Below, in pieces: positions 21,548 to 34,000 of a stretch of 64,000 bases of DNA. The position numbers were made by a program, and so were the translations under genes. The stretch is from Crambe crambe (Eukaryota > Porifera > Demospongiae > Poecilosclerida > Crambeidae). Every line of letters begins with the position of its first letter. Positions within the stretch are counted from its first letter, which is position 1. Under the pieces are notes generated by a model. The model made no database searches and was not told the origin of the DNA. It saw only the letters and a list, made by a program, of their open reading frames with translations. The stretch is taken from assembly GCA_963924555.1 (NCBI GenBank), contig OZ004590.1, positions 3,504,501 to 3,568,500 of the forward strand, read 5' to 3'.

Positions 21548-21907
21548 TTTTCCATTACCATTAGCCACAGTATACTCACTGCAAGGTGCAATAGCTGTAG
21601 ATAACTATCTAGGCCCAGAAAAAATTTTAGGTGCAAATATGTCAAAAATGATCTAAGTCTACCTTCTCTACTACCAACAAATTAATTTGCAACTGAACTT
21701 GGATAAACTATCAGTTTCATCTGTGTGAATGTGCAGCACCATTAGGTTATTCAAAGCATGACTCACTGTAGTTCTCAGGTAAGGACAATCCATACATTTG
21801 AGAATGCTAGTCTCTGAGTGCAAATTTAGAAATCACATGTGCAACCATGGTTCGCCATGCTTTCTTAAATCAGCTAGGCTATGTACGTAATTACAACTTC
21901 ATTACTC

Positions 21908-22135
21908 TAATTAGTGGGTGGATGAATACCACATAACTTGCAGCTCTAGAGTAATGAAGTGTGAAATTGAAATTGTTGCAAGTTATGTGGTATTCATCCA
22001 CCCACTAATTAGAGTAATGAAGTATGAAATTGCTGCAAGTTATGTGGTATTCATCCACCCACTAATTAGAGTAATGAAGTATGAAATTGCTGCAAGTTAT
22101 GTGGTATTCATCCACCTACTAATGGATGGATGAAT
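21908..22135. repeat. 57-bp minisatellite with an inverted first unit
   Basis: Units of GAGTAATGAAGTATGAAATT followed by GCTGCAAGTTATGTGG and TATTCATCCACCCACTAATTA repeat about three times. The left edge (21908-21947) carries part of the unit in inverted orientation, so the locus can form a hairpin. The unit is a multiple of three, which explains the repetitive short ORF seen here. Confidence 0.88.
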
Positions 22136-23965
22136 ACATTATTGTTTTTTAGTGTGACAGGATGTGGAATAATTTACACAGTCTTATGGGTGAACACTTG
22201 CTAGCACCTAAACCTAAAAACTGCCCTAAAGGACTGTTGAATATCAGACCCAGTGATATGCATCTGATGGGTTTTTACAATGTGTTGCTTATGAATAATT
22301 ATCATTTGAGAGGGACCCATTTCATCCCTGGAGTCTCCACTACAGTTTTCAGGGTTTTGAAATAATTAATTTTGTTTATGTTCACTGAAATCCAACATCT
22401 TACTTCAGAGTTGACCATACATAGCTAATCAGGGGGCCATGGTGCAAGCACACAGCCCCCTCTTTCCAAAAACTCTGGATCAGCCCCTGAAAGGATTATA
22501 GCGCAGTCAATTTTGAGTAGTGTGGTATAAAAATTATAGCATTTGAATGAACCATTTCTGAAATGAGTTGTTTGATGATGATGATGAACGACCAGATGGA
22601 AATGGCGATTTTAGAGGTCGCTGTAAAATGATACTGCTTTATCTTCTGTTCTTCATACTTGAGTCCTAGCACATTGAAGATTTAGGAGTTGCTGATAGTA
22701 GGAGGGAAGTATTCAGGAGTCATGAAGTGTTAGTCCAATGGAGCAATCTGTGCCATCCCTACTTAGAGAGTACTATCGTACTCTCTGATATCATGACCAA
22801 GTTCACTTGTATTTCGTCTGAAATGCTTCACATAATTTGATGAAGGCAGTGACAAAAAAAAAAAAATCTCAGTATTAGCTAAGTCTGCTTGCCTAATCAG
22901 TCCCAGACAGACTTCAAGGCTCACTTTCACAATATTCATGATTTTTGAGTAACTAGCTATTTGCTATGTCAAGCAGTTTATAATTAAGATGGTTCCCCTA
23001 AAGAAGGAAAAGGAGTACTCAAATGATTATTATTCTGAAAGATGATATGCCTACTGCAATGTGACAGTCCCTTGTGTCTTAAGTAGTTGAATATCAAATT
23101 ATAGCTCCATATGCCTATAGATAACACACCTGAGACATTCAGAAGTTGCAACGTGCTGCTAGCTATAGATAACATACACCAAAGAGGCAAAGAAAGGAAC
23201 CAGTTATTTGTAAGTGACCAGAATCAGAGAGCTAGCAGCTATTTACATATTACCAGTTTTTCAGCCCCTCCTTGCCACATCTGCTAAAGTATGTATGCAA
23301 TGTTACTTTGGTGTGTCATCGATGGTTGCCATAGTAAAGGTTGTCATAGCAATAGCTGTTAGACTATTAAAGTGCAAGTGTGGTAAAGACTATTAAAGTG
23401 CAAGTGTCACTATTAAAGCACAAGTGTGGTAAAGACAAATGTGGTAGCTACTGACTCACTTCCTAAACATTATGCTCTAAGCTATAGATGTCTATTATCT
23501 GCTGCTGCTTTACTTACACAGTGTGTTTCTGCTGATTATTGTTGCTGAAATAGAATTTATAGCTACCAATTAATACTGATACTCATAAGTAATGTTCCTA
23601 GATATATTTTCATATAAAGAAACACAGAAGTATTATTTCACTAACGACCTAACAGGGCTAGGGTAAGGGTCGCCGATATTACGTAGTCCGCGCGCGCACG
23701 TACGTAACTTCTGTAGGCTGCCTGAGAAAGAGAAGAATTTTGGTCCAGTTGTTGTTTGTTTTTGTTTTTCAGGTTGTGCCCTTATCGGAGGTTCCAGTAG
23801 CAAAAAGCTTATGCAATCATAAAGATTCCATCAGACCATTTCCTACAACAGCTGCAAAACTATAAACAAAAAATTGCTAGCTAACAATTAATTGTGTCAT
23901 TCAACAATTATTATTATAGTTATAGCTACAGTGGCTGCTATATCTATAGTTGTAGAATTATCTAG

Positions 23966-25037
23966 CTACTGTATATCTACAGAGTCTTCTTCATGCTGCA
24001 TTTCAAAAAATACGTTGTTTGTTCCAGCAATGCCATTGAAATCCAAATTCATAGAGTTGCTAAAGATATCAATGCCCTGAGAATCTCTTGCTGCAAGTTC
24101 CATGTCTCCAAGCATTGCACCAGTATTCTCTATGACATCATTCGAATCCATGGTTGTGGGAGATTGTGTTTTTTCACTAACCCAGACAATATTGAAGTGC
24201 TCAGACTCACGGGTCTTGTTAACCCAGAGAACATTGAAGTTATCCCGGGTCTTGCTGGGATTGTTATCTTCTTTGGGCAGTGGCTGGATTTCGATCAAGT
24301 CAAGACCTTCAGTAGAAATAGAACTCATTCTGGCAGAAGGATTGAATAGAGTCAGTTGAATTTGTTCTGTTTTGGCACCCTTTAAAGATTGCTGGTAAGG
24401 ATCTTTAGAAGTAGATGTGTCATAAAGGAAACAACTCTCCTCAGGATGCAGAGATAAGTCCACATCCTCCTCTTCTATAGCAGAACTTTCTCGTCCTTGT
24501 TTTGTGACCTTCTGGAATGTGCTATTGCTGTATCCATAGGAAGTGGACAAGGAAGTGCGTTTGGAGGATGAACCCGTTAGTCCACTGCTGCTAACATTGC
24601 TGTGCTGCTTTGGTTTTTTCTTGGCTCGAGTGAATGACACTTTGTGGCATGTAATAACATAAATCCATGTCTTCCACTCCTTACGTACTTCATCTGAACG
24701 TACGCAGTGCACTAAGAAAATCCAAAGTCCTTGGAAACCAGTTAGAAAGATAAAAATAGCTTGCAGTGTAGTAGAAATGGCAATGATCCTGATGCTTGAC
24801 GTGGCAGCCAGTCCCACGCCCCATCCCAGCCCAAAGAGAATAGACAGGATCAAAGCGATGATGAAGTTTTGCTTGAATTTTGACTGCATCGATTTTTGTT
24901 TTCTGGGAATTTCGCTAGTCTTCTTCTTGAAGAGAAGAGAAACTAAGATCCAAATGAAAATGCCCCAGTTTAGAATGTATATGATTCCGAAAGGAGCAAT
25001 CAAGCCTCCGTAGAAGGGTCCACCAATAGAACGACAG
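23966..25037 (-). CDS. GPCR TM5-TM7 and cytoplasmic tail (last exon)
   Basis: The exon enters in phase 2 with [20 protein letters not shown]; this Cys is the conserved second-extracellular-loop cysteine. TM5 follows ([20 protein letters not shown]), then TM6 ([20 protein letters not shown]) and TM7 ([20 protein letters not shown]), ending in the typical [15 protein letters not shown]. The tail of roughly 200 residues is Ser/Thr-rich ([19 protein letters not shown]) with acidic clusters and ends EEDSVDIQ. It has no obvious PDZ ligand. The stop is at 23966-23968. Confidence 0.93.
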
Positions 25038-27098
25038 CTGTCAGATAGAGATGATAGCATGAATAGGTAGCCATATTATATAAGAGAGCTACCAATATAT
25101 AATTATGAAAAGGTACAATTTGGAGCAAAATCAAAAAGACAGCTAACAAACTGTTATTTTTGAATGAAAGTGAATGAAAGTGGACCCAAATAGGCTTCAT
25201 GCATGAAGTTGAAATTTTTAACAAAATTGTACCTTTTCCTAAGTTAATGCCATTACTTATGGTAGTTGATATAATTATGACTACTGCATCAGACAGTAGC
25301 TAATTGCAGTATACTCACAATTTGGTTGATTCGTCACTGTAATAATAGTTCCTCCAGTTAGGAGCTATGCTGGCCACGACAATGAAGATAGGAACAACTG
25401 GATTTGATAAAAGGATGCATCACTATAGTACACTTGCTATGTAGGGATGTTTTATCCTTGATATGATGTATAGCTATCATCATTTCTATAAAACCATGCA
25501 CTGCCTAATAAATATGATACTATAATCCTTGTGATGTATGAACTAACACATTTCTATGTATGTTTGAGTCATATCAACTATAGTCTATTTGCATTCACCT
25601 TGCACATTGATCATTCACTATAACTGCTATAACTTTCTCAATTCTTAACCAAATTTCCATCAACAGAGAGCTGATTATCCACTCTCTCTGCTGTTATTTA
25701 ATATTTGGTTAAGAATTGAGAAAGGTATAGCAGTTATAGTGAATGATCAAGGTGCAAGGTGAATGCAAATAGACTTTGTTTGTTGTTATTAATATGTTGT
25801 AAGTTGATATGTAGCAATTCACTGTAAGAATGAATGTGTGTACTGCACACTAAATTGTCCCAATACACACACCAAAAACAAAAACAGTGTGTGTATTGGG
25901 ACAAAATGGTGTGCAGTAAACATTTTGTTTTTACTTATCTTACACTACAGTGGTTTGTAGCTAGCTCATAATTATGATTGATATGGTAAAAAGAATATCT
26001 CCAATAAATGGTGATAAGTATAGCTATACCCGCAAATCACCATTTCTGCAGACATCCTGCATAGAACACGGTAGACTGGTGCACTCTCAGATTCGGCTGT
26101 TTATTTGGCCATAATCACCAGGACTACCGTGTTCTAACTGTTATATATCCCCAGGGCACATGATTTCATTGGTCGGTCCGTAGTTTTAGCTAGCTACCCT
26201 TGGTTACAAAACAAAATGAAAACTCCTGCCATGGCTAGCTGTCCCAGGATGTGCATGCGGTTATTCAAATGCCAACTCTACAGAGCCTAGTGCTCTCAAG
26301 CCCATTCGACGACTACAAGGCTCAACTCGAACTCCTCCCATGCCCACCACACCCAGAGTTTGCTAGCGACAGTGAACTAGCTTAGCTAGCGGAAGATATG
26401 ACACCAAAAATGGGCCTTAGATAAGGAAAATAGCGAAATTTCCTTGTGATCCAGTAGCTACCAGATGACTTCTTCACCACATGCCACACCATGTGCATTA
26501 TACTTATTATTCTGAAGCACGCAAAATTACTTCATTTTCATTGTCTGTATACATGTGACACCTCAGCTAGCTATGATGTCTTTTAAGTTTCTGCTAGGAC
26601 TGTGGCTCACTGTGGGACCTCTTTTATAGCTAGCTAGATACTGTATATATGATAATGATGACATTGACAATAATTTTACTCACTCCAGGCAATGAGTCCA
26701 GCTTTAAGGACATATCTGTTCTCCAACCATTGAGGTATCCCCAAGACTATGACTAGTTTCATGAAGAGATTAATAGCCTCCACTGCCATCATAGAGAATG
26801 CTACCAGGAGAAAGTAATGGAGAAGAGCCCCTGCTGTGGCACAGACCTCTGGCACAGTATCGATGAATGAGGAGAAGTGGTAACTGACAATGTACATGAC
26901 ATATGTTCCAATGAAGGCAAGAGACAAGTTTATCAAGAGTTGTCCTGGCTCTGATCCTCGTAGCTTCCTGAAACGCAACAAATACAAGAATGAAATTTAC
27001 CCCATTACGATTAAAGGTTATACGTAGCTACACTTGGCAACCACTGAGCCAAAAGATAGAAATACCTGTACAAAAATATTTTTTTTCCTTTTGGGGGT

Positions 27099-27131
<33 letters not shown>

Positions 27132-30100
27132 GAGCGGACATTCATATGAAAGTAAGGAGGGGCTAAAACAGAAGTAAAAAGTGGGTGGAGTTACATTCTC
27201 AATGGGAAATGAGGTGTTGCCATTCAATACTATATCATATTTTACTAACATAATCAAAAGTGTTCCTCATGGTCAGCTCTTAATGAAGCACATCAGAGTT
27301 GTTTTTTTTTTAAGTCACATATAAACTTTATCAGAGAGTGCGGTAGCACTCTCTAAGTAGGGATGGCAGGTCAAAGTCCATAGGACAGTATAAACTAAAA
27401 ACTCTTCTTTCTCTTCTACCCTTACTCTACAGGTTCTCAGAAGGCTACAGTGAATTATTATATCTACAAAGAAGAGAGGAGAATGTTCAAAAGCCAAAAA
27501 TTCATTCGCCAACATAAGAAAAAAACGAGTTCTAAAATTGACTTTTCGTTCTTTTTCTTTATCAGAGAGTGCGCTAGCACTCTCTAAGTAGGGATGGCGG
27601 GTCAAAGGTCATAAGACTGTATGAACTAAAAACTCTTCTTTCTCTTCTACCCTTGCTCTACAGGTTCTCAGAAGGCTACAGTGAATTATTACATCTACAA
27701 AGAAGAGAGGAGAATGTTCCAAAACCAAAAATTCATTCGCTAACATAAGAAAAAAACGATGTCTAAAATTGACTTTTGTTCTTTTTCTTTATAATAATAA
27801 TAATAATAAGGATAATAAATATAAGATCGACGTACCGGCTTACTGGCTATAGTCATCAAAATTCTGCTTTGGCCATCTGTTAGAGCGGCACCTAGAGGCT
27901 GATCTTTTGCTATTAGTTTTGACTAAGGCTCTACTTCACTATTCGAGCACTCGGAACACTAGCCAATCTTTCGACGCCATTTTGAAGCGCACGTCGGTAG
28001 GGGGCGGGGCTTATGGGCGGAGCCACGTAAGCTTCTCAGTTTAATCGTTTAGGTAGCTAATTTTATTCTTATCTGATGATGTTCCAGTCACTCCTACAGT
28101 ACAGATGCTCATCTTATAGTAGTATTATAGCCAGTACTTGGCTGTAGTGCCTCAGTTGAAGTGACGGTCACTACTGCCATTCAATTCTTTACATACACAA
28201 ACTTACATTCAACTTCAAGCAATAAGAAAAAAGGATGGAAACAAGTGAGCGCAAAAAATTTCTTCTAAATAAAAAGGTTAAGTAGGGATAGCTTAAAATC
28301 TAGCTGGGCTATAATAATGTACTGCAGCCTCATATGAAAACAATCCCTACTTTTACAACTGCCATAGCTAGCTATAAGTAGTGGATGTAAATGTAGGGAT
28401 TGTTTTCATATGAGGCTGCAGTACATTATTATAGCCCAGCTAGATTTTAAGCTATCCCTACTTAACCTTTTTATTTAGAAGAAATTTTTTGCGCTCACTT
28501 GTAATAATAATAATAAGGATAATAATAATAATAAGATCGACGTACCGACTTACTGGCTATAGTCATCAAAATTCTGCTTTGGCCATCTGTTAGAGCGGCA
28601 CCTAGAGGCTGATCTTTTGCTATTAGTTTTGACTAAGGCTCTACTTCACTATTCGATAGCACTCGGAACACAGCTGCTAATCTTTCTACGCCATTTTGAA
28701 GGGGGCGGGGCTTATGGGCGGAGCCACGTAAGCTTAAGTTTAGCTATAGCCAAGGTCTTCATTCATTATCTGATGATGTTCCAGTCACTCCTTGCTGAAT
28801 TACAGTACAGATGCTCATCCTATAGTAGCATTATAGCCAGTACTTTGCTGTAGTGTAGTCAGCTCACTTCACCATGCCATGTACATGTCATTTACATTGC
28901 TGTTGCTGTAAAGTTTTATATCAACAAAACTTAAATAGCTAAACAAATTCTTCAACCAGAGACACTGTATGTACCTACAAAAGAGGTTTATGTAGAGCTG
29001 GCTTTGTATAGTACTGTACTGTAGCCTCCCTCATTCAACTTCAAACACTAAGAAAAAGGATAGAAACAAGTGAGCGTAAAAAATAAAAAGGTTAAGTAGG
29101 GATAGCCTAAAATCTAGCTGGGCTATCTATAATGTGCTGCAGCCTCGTATGAAAAAAATCTTCGCGACATTACCTCATAAAAGGGGTGGGGCAATTAATA
29201 GCAGTTCTCCTCATATAACACCTGCACAGGATGTGGCCATTTGATGGCATCCACTATTATGATCACTACACCAAATGCATAAACTCCCCATACTCCTCCC
29301 TCAAGCAAGACATACGTACCATCTCAATAATTATTTCAGTGATCACATATGTAACAATTAGCTAATGCTGTTCACTTTTTAAAATGTTCACTCCTTTCAG
29401 TACTCCATTACACTGCAGATGATCATCCTTCAAACTCTCCTCCCTGAACAGAATGAAATACTGATCATTAAATAAATTCAGTTCAATCAAGGAAGCCTTT
29501 AGTGTCTATCAATTTTCATAATCACAAAGAAAAAGAATGCAAACAAGTGAATGCAAAAAATTTCTTCGAAATAAAAATGTGAAGTAGGGATGCTATTATA
29601 ACTGCAGCTTCATTATGAAAACCAAGTAGTGCAGCATCGAAGCAGTATGGCCCAAAAATCTAGCTGGAATATGTATTATAACTGCATGCAAGAGAGTGAA
29701 CTTAGTGAAGTGACCCTTACCCATCATCAAGTACAAGATACTATTCCTACTTCACTCCCATGATCAAGGGCCAAGGGAGTGAAGTAGGAATAGTATCTCG
29801 TACTTGATGATGGGTAAGGGTCACTTCACTAAGTTCACTCTCTTGCATGCAGTTATAATACATATTCCAGCTAGATTTTTGGGCCATACTGCTTCGATGC
29901 TGCACTACTTGGTTTTCATAATGAAGCTGCAGTTATAATAGCATCCCTACTTCACATTTTTATTTCGAAGAAATTTTTTGCATTCACTTGTAGGGAAAGG
30001 GTTAGGCAAGCCTGTATACAGAAGTGAACTAAAAGGCAGCACAGCAAAAACACGAGCTATATTATGTGAATTAATACCAACATAATTATTATAGCCATGT

Positions 30101-31008
30101 GCTTGCTCAGTGCATTTTATTTAGCTATAAGCAGTTAGCAACTCACCAGGCATTCCTGATCATATTTAAGTTACTGTTTGCTGTCTTATAAAGCTTTAAA
30201 GTTTAACATAGTATTTAATTAGCTTCCTAGACTCTGGGTGTTTTGCTCCCCAGACAGACTTAACTACTACTTTGCAATGTAACATAGGGCCTGAATGTGA
30301 GATAGCTCAACACAAGAAGATATGTGACCTGATGTGAGAATTCCCTCAAGCTCCTTTCTCATGCACATTCAGGCACTGCACCTTTGTAGGAAACAAGCAC
30401 TTACACTGCAGAATCAGCCTGTCTGGGGAGCAAAATGGAATGTGCTTGCTTAACTACACCTCACAGTCAGAACTATAGATTTTTCTATTTTTCTCCTGCC
30501 ATGATGTAGCTCAGCTAATGTACACCTACTTTGAAATGGCATAAGTCAGAATAGTGAGTGTCAGACAAACGATGGAAACAATCGCTCCAATGTAAGAAAA
30601 AGCTTTCAGGAAATCTTCTACTGGTGTTGGTGGTGTGCTGGTTCCCCTCACAGGGTTAGGATCCTGCATGTCAACAGCCAAATAGTAGTTTTTTACTTGA
30701 CCATACTTCATTTTTCCATTCACTGACTTACCAAGAGGATGGCAAAGTTGGTGAGGTGATCACATTGGCATGTCACCAGCGTGTCATTTTCTTCAACCAC
30801 ACTGCAGCCACTGGTTGACCAATCCCCAAATCCATCTACAATTGAGAAAATCACAACAATAAGTAGCCACTGCATGCATTGTATCAGGGTTTCATAAAGG
30901 TTTTTTTACAGGAGAGGGGAAACCATCTGAGTGATGGATATTTTGCATGAACACACCCACTCACACCAAAACAGTCTGGCTACACAGCCTCTTCCAAGCA
31001 AGTCTGAT

Positions 31009-31039
<31 letters not shown>

Positions 31040-34000
31040 GACATTACATACCATCTGCTCCAAAATCCCAGAAGTTACAACTAGAATTGGTGCCATTCTC
31101 AACTGAGGGTTTCTTCAGGAAAGTGATAAGAATAGGATCAAGAAGATTTTCTACCCTCTTATTGTTGGAGAGAGAAGCAGCCATAACAATACTCCCAACC
31201 TCTAGATTGTTCTTCTCCCTCTTCACAAACAAAGTATCGGTCAGGTAAACTGAGTTGGTAATCCTTGGAGGAGCAGATGTTCCATTTGATAGAGCTGCTG
31301 AGTCATTAAAGATGGTGGCAGGTATGCTGAGAAAGGCGGTGAAATTTGGAGTCTTCTTAAGGCTGATGGCATTTATGTCAATAGTCTGATCCTGGTTGAA
31401 GTCAAAGCTCTCCCCAAAGTTAGCACTGAAGTCCTGTCCAGTGAATGCATTCTGATCAACTTCCAGTACAGAAATAGCAAACGATGTCAGAGGAATAACC
31501 ACTGAGGTCTTATTTTCTGGGAGAGGAATCCTTTCTGCCACACCCTCAACCACACTCAGGATTCTATAATGTATTCATATGTACATATACGTGTGTACAA
31601 ATCAACTCACTGATCTGCTGCAGCTATGCTTACCTAGCAGAAGTATTTGATGTCTCTTGGCTCTGTTGAATTTCTTCTTCATTAATATGTAGTAGGTTGT
31701 CCACAACAGTTAAAAAGCTCTCAGAAACCTAAAGGTATCATAGAAGAAGAGAGTAGCTACTAATGGCTACTGATGCATGAATAAAAGTAACTAGCTAGTT
31801 TGACGCATGTTTATTGCAATTTTTGGAAGAGCGTGTGGGCATCACAAGTATAGTTGATGCTAGAGCTCCCAGACCAAAAAAAAAAAGAAAAGAAGAAAAG
31901 CTGGGCTGGCGACACCAGACTAGAAAGCCTCATCATTTAGCAATAAGTTAATTGTGCTGGTGCTACATTATCAGAATAGGCGTCAGAAATGGGGGTACTA
32001 CCCCCATTTTTTTTACAATGTTCCCTGAGAAAGTTGCTCTGCCAGATACACACATACGAACTATGGTCATGGGCATGGTCTGGACGTGTGTATGATCTAC
32101 TGTTGTGCAGCTCTAAATATAGACAGAGCTCCTTGCTCAGAAGATTAAGAAGGAGGAAGGGACAGTAAACAATGTTTGCCAGCAGTTCAGCACCCCCATT
32201 CTCAAACACCTTCCTACACCTATATATTTTTACAGAAACAGGCAGGACCAAGAATTTGGTCAGAGTCAGTTGCAATTATTATAAGGCATCTTCAAACCAC
32301 AAACTCAGAGACCACAAGCACCCTAGGCTTAGCTTGTTCAGACATCAGCTAGTCTGCATGGTGACTTCACATTCATGCCACTATTGACTCCTTACATTGC
32401 TGTTCAACTGTGTGTTCTCAGAGACTGTTTCCAACAGACTGGTGGTGATTTCAATATCCACAGCACCTAAATTATCTTCATTGCTTGTGATGTTACCCAA
32501 AGTACTGATAGCTTCTTCTGGTTCATCAAGCAGCTATTATGATGATTAGCATGTAAAAATTCAAGTGATCAGATTTTGATTGACTTACATTTGCCACTTG
32601 ACAGAGTCTTCGAGTGGTGCTAGTGAAATTGCAACCTGAGACCATGGCAGTATCCCAGAATGCTCCTGTGGAGAATGACCCCTTGCACACACGGTAAGCT
32701 GTCCTATTAACAGAACTTCCTGTAACAGCAGAGAGATTACCACAAGGACAGCCAAGGGTTAGATTTGTGCCAATGTCTGTCTCAGACCACTCCAAAGTTA
32801 CACTTAGCCCATTGGGCTCCAGAGGTGGAAGAATGGTCTCACCTTCCTCACAGCCATCTGGAAAGTCTATATCATAGCACCTATCACTCTATTTAATTAT
32901 GACACTGTACCAAATCTTTCCACACTTTCCACTATGATGTCAATTTCAGTCGCAGTGATTTCCAATCGCAACATCAACTGCTGAGTGAGGTCTGGACTAC
33001 CTCCCTGTGGAGCAAGTATGGTGATAAGAATAGGGATGCTGGTGTTTTCAGTGCCATTAAGCGCAGTTGCCCTGGTGATGGAGTAGATGGTAGCATTTCC
33101 AAGAGCCACTCCACTGAGACGACTGGAAATCTATAGTAAAGTGAGAGAGGAATGTATTGGTTCACTTCATGTCCCCTTTATTCATTCCATTCTCTCACCA
33201 TGTTTACTAGCTGATCCGACTCATCTTCACTGGCTCGCTTACTTCTCTTCTGAGTTCTTCTCACAATACTCCTGTACTGTGCAATACCTGTACGTAGTAT
33301 GTAGTTAAATCAGCAACTATAAGAGGTAATGCATGCTCAGGACATGTACTAACTCCTCTGCTGGCTTCTACAAGTGACATAATACCTTTGATGTTGATAA
33401 CTATTTCATTAGATTGATCAATAGCAATCGTTTTTGGATCATTTGGGTCAAAATTAGAAGCATTGCAGTGATATGAGCCTCGATCCATGAGACCGAATTC
33501 CTTGATGATCAGTATGTGTCTGTTTTCTCCCTGGAGCAGCCTGCCATCTTTGAACCAGGTGATATTGGGTTCTGGGTCTCCTTCTGCCTCACATGTCAGA
33601 TTAACTGACGTTAACAACTCAGGAAAGGATTCCAGAATTGGATCAGCAATAATGACTGCTTTTTCAAAATTCTTTCTTTCTGAAGATGTATGAGAATTTG
33701 AAGTAGATTGCCACACATGACAGATTGATAATCAATCAAACATGCAAATTGTTATGAAAACCACTCACCTTCGGTGCAGTTAACTCCTCTCCATCTCATG
33801 GGGTCACAGGTACAGAGATAACCAGATGTTTGACTGGAACAAACACCTCCATTTCTACAGGGCATTGGCTTGCAGTAATCAATAGGTTCTGTAAAGAGCA
33901 CAATAGTGACCAGTTCATTCATTTTGATAAGTCACACGAAAACAACAATCTACTGACCCACCTGGCACAACATTCAACTCAAAGATGGAGGAAGAAACTG

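Larger units (their letters stand above)
19380..23965. other. Repeat-rich intergenic region
   Basis: 4.6 kb between the EGF relic and the 3' end of the GPCR gene. It contains a GC-rich hairpin (about 19470-19508: TCTGGCGTCGCTAGCCC against GGGCTGGCGACGCCA), a 157-bp MITE, a foldback of about 820 bp, a poly-C tract, a 57-bp minisatellite and one AGAGAGT palindrome. ORFs here are short and unsupported. Confidence 0.6.
26968..30529 (-). other. Large repeat-filled intron between TM1 and TM2 exons
   Basis: 3.56 kb with no exon that I can support. It holds a 30-nt poly-G tract (27101-27130), two tandem copies of a unit of about 230 bp bounded by AGAGAGTGC palindromes, two copies of a CGACGTACCG...GGCGGAGCCACGTAAGCTT repeat (27820-28035 and 28525-28735), two near-perfect foldbacks (28242-28501 and 29544-29990) and a 195-bp TIR element at 30241-30435. 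Similar pieces recur upstream of the gene at 62700-63070. Confidence 0.75.

Noticed and set aside
21383-21568. Glycine-rich minus-strand ORF
   Set aside because: Produced by the poly-C tract. No other protein features.
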